Below, one piece after another: positions 13,347 through 26,117 of a stretch of 64,000 nucleotides of DNA. A program made the position numbers and the translations under genes. This DNA is from Blastomussa wellsi (taxonomy: Eukaryota > Cnidaria > Anthozoa > Scleractinia > Plerogyridae). The notes beneath the pieces are model-generated. The model was given only the letters and a program-made list of their open reading frames with translations, made no database searches and was not told the DNA's origin. The number at the start of each line of letters is the position of its first letter. Within the stretch, counting starts at the first letter, position 1. The stretch lies in the NCBI GenBank assembly GCA_947652115.1, contig OX393567.1, positions 20,889,916 through 20,953,915 on the forward strand, given 5' to 3'.

Positions 13347-13917
13347 AGTACAACAACAACAACAACAATTTATTGAGGTATTTCCATAACAATACATGGC
13401 ATTACCTAATATTTCAAATTAAAATTAAACCAAATAAAACAAAATAACATCTGAATCATTTTACAAAGGAAGACTCATGTCTGAGAGACATGGCTTGGAA
13501 GATAAAAGTAGCAGTTGATCGGCAAACGAAAGGATCAATGCTGTTACAAAGGAACAAAACTTTTGATACATTATCTAGTTGATGAAAATTCTTATACTTT
13601 TCGTTTATATCATTAAAGAATTTTAAACGAAAGCTATCATATAATTTGCATGAGAATAGAAAATGTGTTTCATTCTCGATTTCATTCGAATGGCAGAAAG
13701 AACAGATCCTCGAATTTAAGGGAGTCTTTGGTATTGTGTGTCTACCTGTTTCAATGCGTAATCTATGGTTTCCTAATCGAAATTTATTTACTGCAATTTT
13801 GTGGAGAGGATTGGTTATCAAGTCCAGGAAATCAGCTTTTTTGGTATCCTTTTTAAAAGAGGAGTAGAAGTTGAGTTTTTTGTTCATATTAATTAATTTT
13901 AACTGATGTTCTGTCAT
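13347..13917 (-). mobile_element. Non-LTR retrotransposon (LINE) 3' fragment
   Basis: A 153-residue open frame on the minus strand (13917-13456) reads like the C-terminal end of a LINE reverse-transcriptase polyprotein: KFRLGNHRLRIETGRH, then ICSFCHSNEIENETHFLFSC, a Cys/His cluster typical of these proteins. The stretch 13347-13370 is a GTT-type tail on the minus strand. The 5' end is truncated, as usual for LINE copies. Confidence 0.8.
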
Positions 13918-14279
13918 TCACTACCCTGGGAACCAGAGGCTTTTCATGCATGGTTTCTGGTTTCGGTCAAGTCTTTGGTTGCCAAAGCAAGGTATCCCCT
14001 TCACACAAGAAAAATCCTCTCATAGCCAGGGTAAATAAACACATTAAAGACCATTAAATGCTTTGCATAGTGACCAAGAGAACTTTTATTTGCTGTTGAC
14101 ATAAACAATTAAACAACAAACTAAAGTTATTTTGTTGTTCACCATAATTGATTTTCTCTTGTGACTTGGTACATTTTTGCTTGGTTCTTGGCTAAACAAT
14201 TGATGGCTACAGGTTTTTATAAACATGTTCTTATCTACAATGTAGATGTTGTACAGTACATCACTTCAAATAGTGCTGA

Positions 14280-17200
14280 TCATCTGATGGTCTCAGGTGT
14301 GGCATTCTCAGTATCAAGATCACCACCGTGAAGCTAAGAAAAAAAATTATCTTTATAAGCTAACAATGATAATTACTGGTGCAGCTATAAAAAATACAAT
14401 TTTATAAATGGGTCCTAGATTATTCCTTGCAAAGGATTTTGGGATTTTCAAGTAATAACGACAGGAAAATTAATATACTCCTTGTGTAAAATTTTTGAAG
14501 TAAAAAAACTCATGCACTCATTCAGACTTGTTTGTTATTGCACGAACAGACAAAGACATGCCTAAGAACCAAACCAACAACAGGCCAAATTTGATGAGGC
14601 CTTCCAAGGGGTAAAAGTGACATGGGCCCTGAAAACTGGCGACATGGGGATTTTTAAAAAGCATCAAGTAACATGATTACGCTGCTAAAATGTGACAGCA
14701 ACATAATAAACAGTGAAAAACGACAGTGACATTGGAAAGTTGTGCATTTTACCAATAAAAGTGACTCAGAATACAGGAAATTGCATTTCTGAGGGTTCAG
14801 ATTTTCAAAATTTTCCTGTGGGAGCCTACCCCCAAAGCCCCGTAGAAGCGTTCAGCCTTCGCCACTCACAATTTTTTGCCAGCTGGGCACCATGAACATC
14901 CGGTTACAGCCCTGTAGCGAAACAGTTTCTCGCAAAACAAAAATGGCTGGTACAGTTAAGTACACTTCAAAAAATGACAGCGGCATTTGGAGCTGTAGGT
15001 TAGGCAACATGGGTATCCAAAAGCAAGCGACATCGCGACACAACTTCCCCCCTTGGAAGGCCTCTTTGATTGGATACAAGTTTGATTACCTAAATCCAAA
15101 CAGTTAAAAAAACAGCAATATGGCAACCAAGAGAGCATTGAGATCAGTATTCTCTTCAAGCTCTCCTGCAAAAAGGGATCATGTAACAGCCCTGACCTGA
15201 CAATTTACTTGGAAGCAAGGCATTGTGGGATACCTGATTTAGTCCTCCTTTGAGTTACATGGAGTAAAATTAATGAGAATCTATGTTACTTACTGCAGAC
15301 GCTATATTTATCCATTGCATGGCTCTGACAATAGCATCATTATTTGAAGGTGGAGTCTCTAAGTTCCAGTAAGTGAGCTGTGAGAACTTGTGAGTCGCTT
15401 TCATCACCCGGTCCTGAATAAAAAAGCACAAAATCATCAGAGATCAAAGATGCCACACAGAACTGAGGTGTAATGGCCTTATGCTTTGTACTCTGGACTC
15501 AGGCAGAAGTGTAGCAGCTCTCGTGAGCTTGAAATTCTACTGGTAGCAGTTGTTATTGCTTTCAGGACTAGGGGCATTGTTCCTGTTGTTTGTTTTATTG
15601 TTTTCACACAGGGTATCGAGCCATTCAAACTCAGGATCGAGCTGTCCCAGTTTGTGCCCTCTCACAAGGGCCACTGTGTTGTGTTCCACCAAAGTGAATG
15701 AATTGGTACTTGAAAAATTTAGGATTTGATCGGCCATTGGCAAATTTTGGCTCCAAGCTATTGTCCGATGCCCGACTGTTATTTACAGACCTGGATTAGT
15801 AGGAATTCCTCTAGTTGTGAAAATTGGGATAAGCTCTGCCCTGCTCGGTCCCTAGGCCCTATCACAGACTAAACCAATTTTTACCCTGTGATCTGGAAGG
15901 GGGAAGCTTTTATGTCAGACCAACCTCTTTACAGTTGTTTGCAAGCATAGGTATGGAATCAGTAGAAAACAAAATTTTTGAATCTGGGGACACAACCCCA
16001 ACCTTTAGATCACATTAAAATGAAAATATTTTACAATAAAATAAAAAAAAAGTAAGAAATAAAATAATCTGTAACCTTAGTTCTCACCTCTTCATCAGTG
16101 AAAGGTCTCTTTTCCTCTTTCATCACGTACCCAGCATACCCTGCTGGTAGATTAAGGATGCAACCCCTGAGATCACGCCCTCTGAATGATGCACTCAGTG
16201 CTAAGAAATAAACAGTATCCAATGTTAACTAGCAGGGTTAAGCATATGTGATCACTGCGTGCATGAATTTGATAAAGTGGTCATAACTACTGTAGAGCTG
16301 GTCGATTAGGAGAATGAACTCTAAAAGCCAACCATACATTGACATTGAAACAATAGAGGCTGGTTGCCTTCCAGGATCACCCCGGAGGGGGGCTACTTGA
16401 TCCATGTTTGGCTCTAGGGGTGCCGCTGGGGGTTGTGCTAGGGAAAATTCAGTCGGCTGTAACTTGACTTAGCATTGCTTTTATGAAACCAAATTTTAGA
16501 CAGTAGACTATGAGTGTGGGTGCAAACGAGTTGATGACATCATCAGGGCACGCCCTATGTCACATGACCCAAAACAGAAAACTGAGTTTTACACAAGTAT
16601 CAGGTCAAACTATACATCAATCTTAAGAATTGTAAGCATGCGTTTTTCGTAAGCATGGAAACTTAAAAAATAATGACAAAAAATGTGGTTTGATAACCAC
16701 ATAATTTATTTTTTGTGTACCATTTTTTGGTTATTTTGATTTTCCAAAAATGCATGCTTACGTTTCTAGAAAAAGCCATTTTCTTTCGATTTACTGCAAA
16801 AAACAGAAGCTGCGCTTTTTTCCTCTCGAGAAAAACTACGAAATTTCGTCTGCACCAGAAGTAAAACGTTATGATGTTTGATTGGTTGAAATCATTGTAA
16901 TTGACATTCCTGCATCTACAGGCTACTACAAATGTAAACGAAGTTGGATGTAGGTACTAAAAGGAATTTCAGTTTGAGTTTCGTCATAATCAGTTGTAAT
17001 TTTGCGAAACAAGCGTCAACTGCGTATTCACTCAATCGGTTGAATTAATAGATGATTAGTTGAATACCTTTATTCCTTTGAAATATTGTTATCTACAGAA
17101 CAAATTAATTCAGCTGTTTCGGTGAGCAATTTTCGGCAGCTAAGTCTGGTTCACTACGAATCAGTTTTTCAATTGACACTGACAAGTTTTTCTTGTCTTC

Positions 17201-18296
17201 GCTCGCCGACAAGCAAATCAAAATAAATGCAACTTCAGTTTAATTATTTGTGCTTTGTTTAGCTGTAGTGATAATGCCTTAACTTTTGACCATGGTTTAC
17301 CCAGGCTTCTGTACTGAGCCGAAAACACCGGAAATGAAATTGCACTTGCATAGCAACCGCATAATTAACATGGCAACGAGATGCTGCTCAGGGCCCTTAA
17401 CACACTTACCCTGTTTAGTTTAAAGGAAAACGTTTATTTCCAAGCGGATGTAAAGACAGCAGAATGACGATAACTCTCAATAAAGAAACGACAGTTTTCA
17501 ATTTACAAAACATGTTTCGACATTCTCATGTCATCTTCAGGTGCAAATGAGCTTTTAAAACATGCATGAGCATTTGCAACTGAAGATGACATGAGAGGTT
17601 GGCTGGAGTTGGAACCAGGTCCAGCTTTGGGCATCTGACAGGCAGTACTTTTCTTCGTTGGTGTCGGCCTTATGTGCTACCGAGCACGAAGAGGATTAAG
17701 TAAGTAAGTAAGTAATGAGCATTTGCAACTGAAGATGACATGAGAATGTCGAAACATGTTTTGTAAATTGAAAACTGTCGTTTCTTTATTGAGAGAAAAC
17801 GTTTATTATACTAAAGCGCTTATATTATCTAGTCCTGAAGATAATCTAACTGGCTACAGAAATACTCATTAACGTTTCTGATTTCGGACTGCTTAAAACT
17901 CAACTGAAGTCTTGAAGCCATACCCTGTAAAGGAAAATGAGGGACTACTCGTAGTCTAGTTTGCACAAGTAGACTATCTACCGCTCATAAAAGTAAACTA
18001 AACAGTAAACAAACTATTTACTGACTGATCTCCATTTTTTCTAAAAGTTTATAGACTAAATGCCTTATTTTGAGGTGTTTACTGACTAGAGCTATTCCCA
18101 ATTGGCACCGTCATGTACCTTTCTCTCCGTTTTGCACTCCTGAATTATTCGCCTCTTCTCGCACAGATGTATCAAAATAAGATGACACTGGGGCCTCTCC
18201 GTCATAATCAATCTCACAGGCCATCAGATGAACCCGGCTTGATTCTGGGCAGCTTGAAACTGCGGCTTGAGAAATCCTGACGTTTCCGGACGCCAT
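14280..18296 (-). CDS. RNASEH2C: RNASEH2C, ribonuclease H2 subunit C, complete, four exons
   Basis: On the minus strand the exons are 18296-18119 (ATG), 16200-16088, 15413-15294 and 14333-14280 (stop TGA 14282-14280), 465 nt in all, for 154 aa; human RNASEH2C has 164. Phases are 1, 0, 0 and every border is GT-AG. Conserved landmarks are RVHLMACEIDYDGEAPVSSYF near the start (human [20 protein letters not shown]), then SFRGRDLRGCILNLPAGYAGYVM (human [23 protein letters not shown]), and in exon 3 FSQLTYWNLETPPS (human FSRFTLWGLETIPG) followed by AMQWINIASA. The protein is the non-catalytic subunit that, with RNASEH2B, supports RNASEH2A in removing ribonucleotides from DNA and RNA from RNA:DNA hybrids in the nucleus. 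The acidic linker between exons 2 and 3 is shorter than in human. The gene starts 320 bp from the first recognised FBF1 exon, in divergent orientation. Intron 1 (16201-18118) contains a foldback element. Confidence 0.92.
14596..15064. mobile_element. MITE, GAGGCCTTCCAAGGGG family, copy 1
   Basis: Ends GAGGCCTTCCAAGGGG and inverse CCCCTTGGAAGGCCTC. Interior resembles 19338-19570 (AAAACTGGCGACATGGGGAT). Lies in the last RNASEH2C intron. Confidence 0.78.
17474..17795. mobile_element. Foldback element interrupted by a LINE-type 3' fragment
   Basis: Arms CTCTCAATAAAGAAACGACA (left) and its inverse (right), continuing through AACATGTTTCGACATTCTC. Within the right arm, 17597-17714 is an insert ending in a TAAG repeat, flanked by perfect 31-bp direct repeats (17566-17596 and 17715-17745). 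Located in RNASEH2C intron 1. Confidence 0.8.
17597..17714 (+). mobile_element. 118-bp 5'-truncated LINE-like 3' end with TAAG-repeat tail
   Basis: Contains GTGTCGGCCTTATGTGCTAC and CGAGCACGAAGAGGATTAAG, ending in four TAAG units. The 31-bp target duplication plus 3' microsatellite tail indicate target-primed reverse transcription. Family assignment (RTE, CR1 or L2) is not made. Confidence 0.7.
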
Positions 18297-18616
18297 GAAT
18301 CAACCACAGTAAAAATATGAAGGATTATGACAGCACAGATTGCTCGATCTTGAAACAAACTAGCCACCTTTGAAATTGACGAAAATGCGCGGGAAATTTG
18401 GGAAACAACATGCGACGGCGATCTTCAGCGGAGTACCAAATTAGAGTATGCGTTTGTTGACCAACGGTTTTCAAAATGGCGGATCTTCCGGTCATAATAT
18501 GACCTTGAAAAATTTGAAGATTCTGATGGAATGAGAAAGGTTTGAAATACAATATGGGTATGAATTGAACTGATAAACATTGATATTAATGATTCGTGAT
18601 TTTTTACCGTTTGCAG
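18297..18616. promoter_or_regulatory. Divergent RNASEH2C / FBF1 intergenic region, probable bidirectional promoter
   Basis: Only 320 bp separate the RNASEH2C start codon (minus strand) from the first FBF1 exon recognised (plus strand). No TATA box is placed convincingly for either gene. Compact head-to-head spacing with no repeat element inserted, in a window otherwise full of repeats, is consistent with a shared promoter. A possible FBF1 start (ATGGCGGATCTTCC) lies at 18476. This is inference from layout only. Confidence 0.5.
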
Positions 18617-21600
18617 GGCGGCGATACGTTCCCTGGAGCAGGGTTCGGCCGCAGGTCAGCTGCTGGGCGCTCTGGTAAATTTTGATGTGTTCTCTGGAAC
18701 TTGTGTAATTTTGTAGTATTTAATCGTCCAGTATATAGGTACATTTGTCTGGTCAGACAGCGTTGTCCTTGGGAACAACATCTGGAGTCTTATTTGGACA
18801 GGCAACTTAAGTGTTGTTATGTTAAACAATATCAGCAGTTAAGTTGTCCGCCCAACATTTGACCATTTGAGCAAGTTTGTTGATTGACTCTGCTAGGCAG
18901 TGTAGTGCATGTTTATTAATATTTTGTGTATTTGGTCAGGCATAGCACAGAGTTTTCATTAAGTTTTTAAATAGGAGGAGACCCATAGGTGAGCAGACAG
19001 ACAGAAAAGGGCACAATTAAGTGAATTTTTCATGTTAATTTTAAAGTAGCCGGTTACTGACTCTTTAATACCCTGGCACTGGTAGTGGTAAGCAGGTCGA
19101 ACCTTCTGATAAGAACCCTGATAGCAGCTTTGTTTTTTGGGACAAATTGTGCAATGGTGATAATATTATAGTCATTTTTGGACTTGCAGCATGTCTGCAG
19201 TTAAGAGTTTGACCCAACCACAATCAAGTTTTTGACCCAAATATTCCCAGGAATATTTGTCCTTGTTGTTACAATTATAGAAGGTTTAAACCTGATTTGT
19301 TCACACTAACTTTTTGCAGGCAGTACACTTCAAAGAAGAGGCCTTCCGAGGGGTAAAAGCAACATGTGACATGGCTCTAAAAACTGGCAACATGGGGATT
19401 TCTAAAAAGCGACAAGTGACATGATTACACTGCTAAAATGCGACAGTGGCACAGTGAAGAGTGAAAAATGATGGTGACATTGGAAAGTGTGCATTTTACC
19501 TAGAAGCGTTTGGCCTTTGCCACTATGACACAAGCAACTTAGTGACACAGCTACCCCCTTGGAAGGCCTCAGAGAAATGTGTGTAATAAAATTCAGAGCT
19601 TGAAAAGTCTCCTGGTTGTCTATATTTTTCTAAAGAATGTTCTTGGAAAGCACACATACCGGTAATTATTACAGTAAAAACATACTGCTGAGGACTATCT
19701 TTGAAAGTTTTTCATTTGTAACTGGTAATTCGTACTGTCAAACTAAGAAAACCATAAACACCTGAAATATTTCAGGAATATTGAATTGATTGTGTAGTGG
19801 CAAATCACCATAAAGTTCAGTACACATAGGCAAACCTCAAAACCGCAGACTAATTTATTATCTTTGCTTTTTGCGGTGTAGTTTTCTTGCACCTGATTGG
19901 CTTTTTCTTGAAGGCAATAATGTTGCATAACTATTTCTGGTGTTTATGGTTTTCTTAGTTCCACAGTAAGATTTCACCCATTAACTCAAAATACAAGCTA
20001 TTATCTTAACATGACTCATGCTTTGATAATACTGCAATCTGAAGATCATTTTTCAAGTTTTGTCATAATATTTTCAGCTTCAAACAGAGCAGCGTTAGAT
20101 CAGGATTTAGATTCCATTCTGAGTGGTGGTAATGGTGGTAAGCTTTGACTTCCATATATGAATTTGCAATGTATGTTCTAAGTAGTAAAAGTAAAGCCTT
20201 TTATGGAAGCCAAACTGACTTCTAGCTGACGTCACTTAAAACTCTGGTTTCTGCAGAATGGAGTGGCCAGGAGTATCTCTACTCCCCTGGATGGGATGCT
20301 AGTCCATCGCTGGTTACTCCCCAGCATTCTGTTTCAACTCGCTGGTACCCATTTCCTGGTGTTGTAATAGATGCCTGCAGCAGGCCAGGGCTGTTAGGGG
20401 GGCCAATTCCTGGCAGGAGTCTATGGCCAGCATGCTATCTGTTAGGTCACCATGCCTCCCATGTACAGTACTGCTGAGAAATAAGCGTCCCAAAATATAC
20501 GCGAAATACGCATATGCGTTGCGTATAAAGGCATATGCGTATGCGTATATGCGCATACGCGTATTCACATTCGCGTATATGTGTATACAGGGTATACGCG
20601 TGTATATATGTATGAGGTAGCTTATTGTTTTCTCTTTTGTTGATAGTTGATTGTTCTTTCAATGACCTGACATTCCTACCCAGGTGTAAATTTAAAGGGA
20701 CTAGGTCACATTTTTACAAAGTTGTTGTGGTACATAGTTTTTTGACGATATTGTCACAGTATTTTACAGTCAAACCGGATGTTCTTTTGATAGGAACTCT
20801 GCAATGTTGTGGTGCAATGTTCTAATACTGAACAGTGACAGTTTGTTTGATGCAATTTGCAACCTAATTTCAATTCAAATTTGCTACCGCAAATTGCCCA
20901 ATTCCAGCTTTTGTTTTAAGAGGGTGGAAATGATTGTCCTGTGGTCAACTGATTATTTACAGATGGCAAGAAAATAGAAACAGGGTTAGTTCAAATCAAC
21001 AAACTGAGAATTACTTTTGGTCCACAAGTTACAGCTTACCCAAATGCGATCATTATAATCTTTTTCCAGTTTGTCCATCCATGCTTCTTCTTGTACTACT
21101 TGAATATTGGGACTGAACACTTAAAATATATTGATTCTTTGGAAATTTGTTCATCTGTTTAATTTGTTTAGATGACATATTTGGTGCAAGTTCTCCACAA
21201 CCAACAAAGGCCAAGGGCCATTCTGCAACATCGGTATGTTTTGGTAAAATCCCAAAGCAAACTGTTGAATATTGCTGTACCTAGCTGGCAACTTTTAATT
21301 TCCTTTTAGTTATTTATTTATCTGCTTCTTTCAAGGCTCCTGGCAAGAAAGCATCTCTTACTTCAGGGTATGTGCAGTGATATTAAAATGATATAAAAAT
21401 TAATTAAGTGCATGAATAACCTGTGTGGATGACTATCCATTTGCAAACTTGCCAGTCCTGTTACTAACAAGAGGTGGTACAGTAATATCTTTAGTTAGAA
21501 GTTTCAATTATTTAATTATAATTTAGTATTTTCCCTGTATGACAGGATGTTGTTTCATTCAATTAAAATATTCACAAGATTATGGTCACCTGAAATGTCG

Positions 21601-24600
21601 TTTTTTGTTGCTGGTGGCAGTATTTGAAATAAGAAAAAAATCCAGGTTGTCCTTATGGCAAATACCGGACAATCTCAGGCAACCAGCCCTTTATTTTTCC
21701 CATGTAATGGGGAATTGAACTCAAAGAATCAGGCAACAATTGGAAGTATAACTATGTACATGAATTGTTTCTCTCTTGATCTGTTCTATTACACCCAGCT
21801 TGCTCCAACCTCCACTTCACTCTGAAATAATCTGTGAATTTGGGGATCAGGGCTAGAGATTGTCTGCTACTCACTGGAATAAGCATCCCCTCAAACCTAT
21901 GCTTGATTATCATTGTTTGGCTGTTTAACTTTTGATAGTGCTACAGATGAAGATTTCTATAGCAGTTTGGCACAGATGGCAGGGGACGGTTTTGATGATG
22001 ATGATGCTGATGAGGTGACCTGTCATTTCACACGTTTTCTGGTCAAGTCATTCTTAACAGTATAAACATGGCTAATTTAATTTAGTATATTCTCAGCTCC
22101 GACTATTGCATTTCTAGCTTTTTGATTGGCTAGACTATGAGCCAATAGTCGGAGTTTTATGTCATATGGAAAGTCGGGAGTCGGGGCGCGTGTGACCGGA
22201 AGTTGTATGCTCTTTCCGGACGCTTTGTAAAATTGCGGAAATAAAAATCGGCGGCAAAACCCGGTTTGAGAATTTACTAAAACAATTATCCCATTCGCCC
22301 TTGTTGGATATGAAGTGATTGTAACCAACTCGCGCTACGCGCTTGTTGGTTATTTTGTCACTTCATATCCAACGCGGGCTCATGGAATAATTGTTATATA
22401 ATGGTTATTGTTTTCACCATTTTGTTCTCAATGTATGTAGTTTTAAATGAAAGCAAACCATTAAATACATTTTACAGTGCGACCCGGAAAACCGCGAACA
22501 CCTAAAATTATTTCTGGAATGTTTATTGTTTCGCGACCAATCACATGCAAGAAGAAACCGCAAGACTCAACCACAGCAAACCGGTTCGATTAGTAACAAT
22601 TGAAAGCAACATGTTGGCTTTTCCTTTCAAAAATTTACAGTTAACAATGCTGAAATCGTTATTATTGTTCTATCTGAGAGCTTATATATTAGCAGAGAAT
22701 AACTACTGTATGAACGATATTTCGCTGAAACGAGGTGTTGAATCAAATAAACACGATCAGACACAGCCAGACAGCACGTCTGAGAGCTACTCGAATTATA
22801 ATCAAATGCAGCATCTCTTTTTAGTAAAAATATCTGCCCTGATTACTCTTTGCTTATGCATAAGTTTAGAAATAGAACAATAGTGATAATTTCAGTATTT
22901 TCTAATGGTATTATCGCAGAAGAAAAAACCAACTTGTTGTTTCGTGACTAATCCGAACCTTTGTGGTCATGTCTTGCGGTTTCATTTCGCATCTGATTGG
23001 TCAAGAAACAACATTCCAGAAATAATTTTAGGTGTTCACGGTTTTCCAGGTCGTACTGTAAATGGCAAACAAAGGCAGAGCAACTGCATATAGGACATAC
23101 CTTGGTTCACTAACAGCAAACGCACAGGTTGGCAACAACAGGGAAAAAGCCTGCATTGTACATTGTTGTCAGCATAGGCGTACGCGCACCTTCGGACTTG
23201 AGGGGCTGTAACCTCCCTGCCCGAAAAAATTACATAATTTCCGAATGTGTTAGCATTGAACAGGTATACAACTGCTCAAAAATTACAACTGCTGTTGCCC
23301 GAATCCGAGCGTTTTCCCCGAAAAATGCCGAAAATTTTCCAAACTGGGGGGCTGCAGCCCCCCTGGCCCCCCTGGCTTGTACGCCTATGGTTGTCAGTAT
23401 ATAACAGTCAAACCAGATATCCTTTGGATCTTTGGATGGCAACAGCCTTCCACTCCAACATTGATACTTCAAACGACCGTTTGAATAGCAAACATAAACC
23501 AGTGTCCCCCCCCCCCTGCAATAATTTTTTGACCTTTTTGACATGTATTGGACAATTTATCTAACAGACTCCATATTTTAAAAAATTGAACATCTGATCT
23601 TTTTCACCAGCACACTTATATAATAATTTATTTATACACAATATTGACAATCTGAATTGATGTGTACGGTAATGTGAATTGCAGTCACTCTCTGAAGCAG
23701 ATGCCAAGAAAGTGGCTGACAGCTTGGCTGTGAGTATCCAAAACCTTTTTTTTTTTCAGATATTAAAATTCTCAACTATTGATTGCACATGTATTTACAC
23801 TAAATTGTATGATAAAAATAGAAAGTCTCATCGATTGTTAGAGTTCTGTATGGTTCCCATGGTTTGTACAATCTTGAAAAGCCCTGCTTGAATTTGTTAT
23901 CTGTCTTAAAATGTCCCTGAATCTGCGAAAGTGTTAAAAAGTCCTTGAAAGGGTCAACTTCCATAATTATTGCTCTGGGAAAGGTGATTAAAATGTTGAA
24001 CTAAAACCTGAAGCAACTTTCAGAAAATGTTAGTTTTTCTTTTGCAATACATGCAAATGGAAATCAAAGTACAAATCAACTACAAAGTACACAGAGGCCA
24101 TGCACTCTGGCTGTAAAAACCTTCCTTTTAATTTGCAGTTCTGAGTATTGAACACTGACATCATTTCTGCTTGCAACAAACTGATCGCTCTTTGATGATT
24201 TGATTCAATCTATTATTTTAAGGGCCTGGATGATATGGAGTCAGATCTGTTTGGTGGGTCCCTTGGAAAGAAAACCACACCAAGCAAACCTAAATCAGTA
24301 AAGACTGCGTCAGAGCAGACGAAGACAAGCACTGATAGTCAACTACCCTCTATTGCACACTCCACAAAGCCAAAGACAGCTTCTGTGTCATCTGCCAAGT
24401 GTATGTCACTGCCAGGGTCGGGTAGCAGCTCTCATTTGAGGCCTCTTATGAATTGGCTCGCAACCCTGTGAGAGAACAATTGAACAAACTAAGAGGAACA
24501 ATGCCCATAGCCCCCAAAACAATAGCAACTACTATACTAGAGGACCAACTGGTAGAATCACAAGCTTTTGTGAGCTGCTACACTTGGCATTTTATTTAAT

Positions 24601-26081
24601 CTTATAATAAATGTGTACTTTATTTAAGTTGCAGTACACTACAAAATGCAAACTCCATTCTTCATCAACAATTATTATTTTTTAGACCCACACTGACTGA
24701 ACAATGTAAACTTACTCTATCTTACACAATTATGTGTAAAAATTAATAATGGTCATATTTACTTAACTGATACAAAATTTTATAACAAGAGCAATATTTT
24801 AACTTCAGTAATAATTATAAATGAGACATTGACAAGGCTGCAAATAACAGTCAGACGTCGGAAAATGGCTGACCAATGTTTGATGAAATCCCAACTGTTG
24901 AAGGACAGAATTTCCAGACAATATTATTTTTTGCACAAATGTGCATGCTTTACGTTGACACCACCTTATTGAGCATGATGTCCAGCCTTACTACAATAGT
25001 GAAATCCATGGTTGAATTTTGCTTGTACTTGACTTTACACAGCTGGTGAGTCTGAAGGGAAAACAGTCACAAAACAAGATGCTGGTGTTGCTAACAAACC
25101 AAAGGAAGCACGCAAACCAAGAAAAAAGTTTGATTTTGGAGGTGCGTGATAATTATTTTGTTATGAAGTACCATGCAGTCCTTTTAGTGTCAGTCCAGGC
25201 CGGGTTATGAATTTGATTTTCTTGGGAGCTGGAGTTAGGGCACTTGCATTCAGGGGAACAAGTAGCAGTTGGTTCATGATGAAATGCTGCTTGCGAGAGC
25301 CCATGGTATTTGTCTCAGAAGCTGCTAAGCAACCTGACCTCTTTGATCACATGGTTATTTTTGGTGTATTATCAAGGGACTCTTCCTAGTCTTTGATTGG
25401 ATAGAATATGTCGGAAACTCCTTGAATGACTGCTTCGACAAAGCTTCAACGTATATCTGGCACTTGTTGCCCCCAACTGTTTATTCATTTCAAGGCATTT
25501 CAGCCTTTGTTAACATTTGTATCTATGAATGTTCATGAATTACTTTTCACAACTTGAGGATAACAATGGCTTGACAACACCAATTAAGAAGCATTGTTTC
25601 TTCACCGCAGTATACTGCGTCTGCTCTACCATGGCGTGCGGTCACGTTCGTCTAAGACGAGGTTGAGCTTTCTGCGGCGCCGTGGTGAAATCACGGCACA
25701 ACCATGCGGTAAAGACGGGGTTTTGCCGCATGCTAATAGGTAAATAGTTCTGAGCGGTACTGTAGAAAACAGAATTTAGTCATGTTTGTGCAATACTAAT
25801 ATCAAATACAAGAGAGACTGTTCAAACACCAACAAGAGAGTTGAAACTACGATGTGCAGCAGAGTATTTTTTTTTTATATTAAACATCAAAGTGTTTGGA
25901 AAATGTGATCAAACACTCTCTTGGGTGTTTGGAAATTTTCTCAATTGAAATGGAAAAAATGGAGAAAACCCAGAAATACGATCATCATGTTTCCAAACCA
26001 CCATTAACTGCAACCTGGTTATCTCAGTTGGTACAGCGCCAGACTGCTGTGCGGAAGGTCTCGGGTTCAAGCCCCAGCCCA

Positions 26082-26117
<36 letters not shown>

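Larger units (their letters stand above)
9375..14279. other. Intergenic region between PDXDC1 and RNASEH2C 3' ends
   Basis: Convergent gene ends. It holds a nested MITE, an AGGCTACGTCC MITE, a small foldback element, a SINE fragment at 12680-12745 and a LINE fragment. I see no protein-coding gene of host type. Confidence 0.7.

Noticed and set aside
18476..18502. FBF1 first coding exon MADLP
   Set aside because: The phase fits, but the required donor (CCG|GTCATA) is weak, so it is mentioned only as a candidate.
22545..22883. 112-codon plus-strand frame
   Set aside because: Lies wholly within the 22474-23059 inverted-repeat element, with no recognisable domain.
26019..26090. Possible tRNA gene (A and B boxes present)
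   Set aside because: No acceptor-stem pairing and a SINE body follows directly; the same holds for 7326-7391, 33520-33550, 50113-50170 and 63550-63620.
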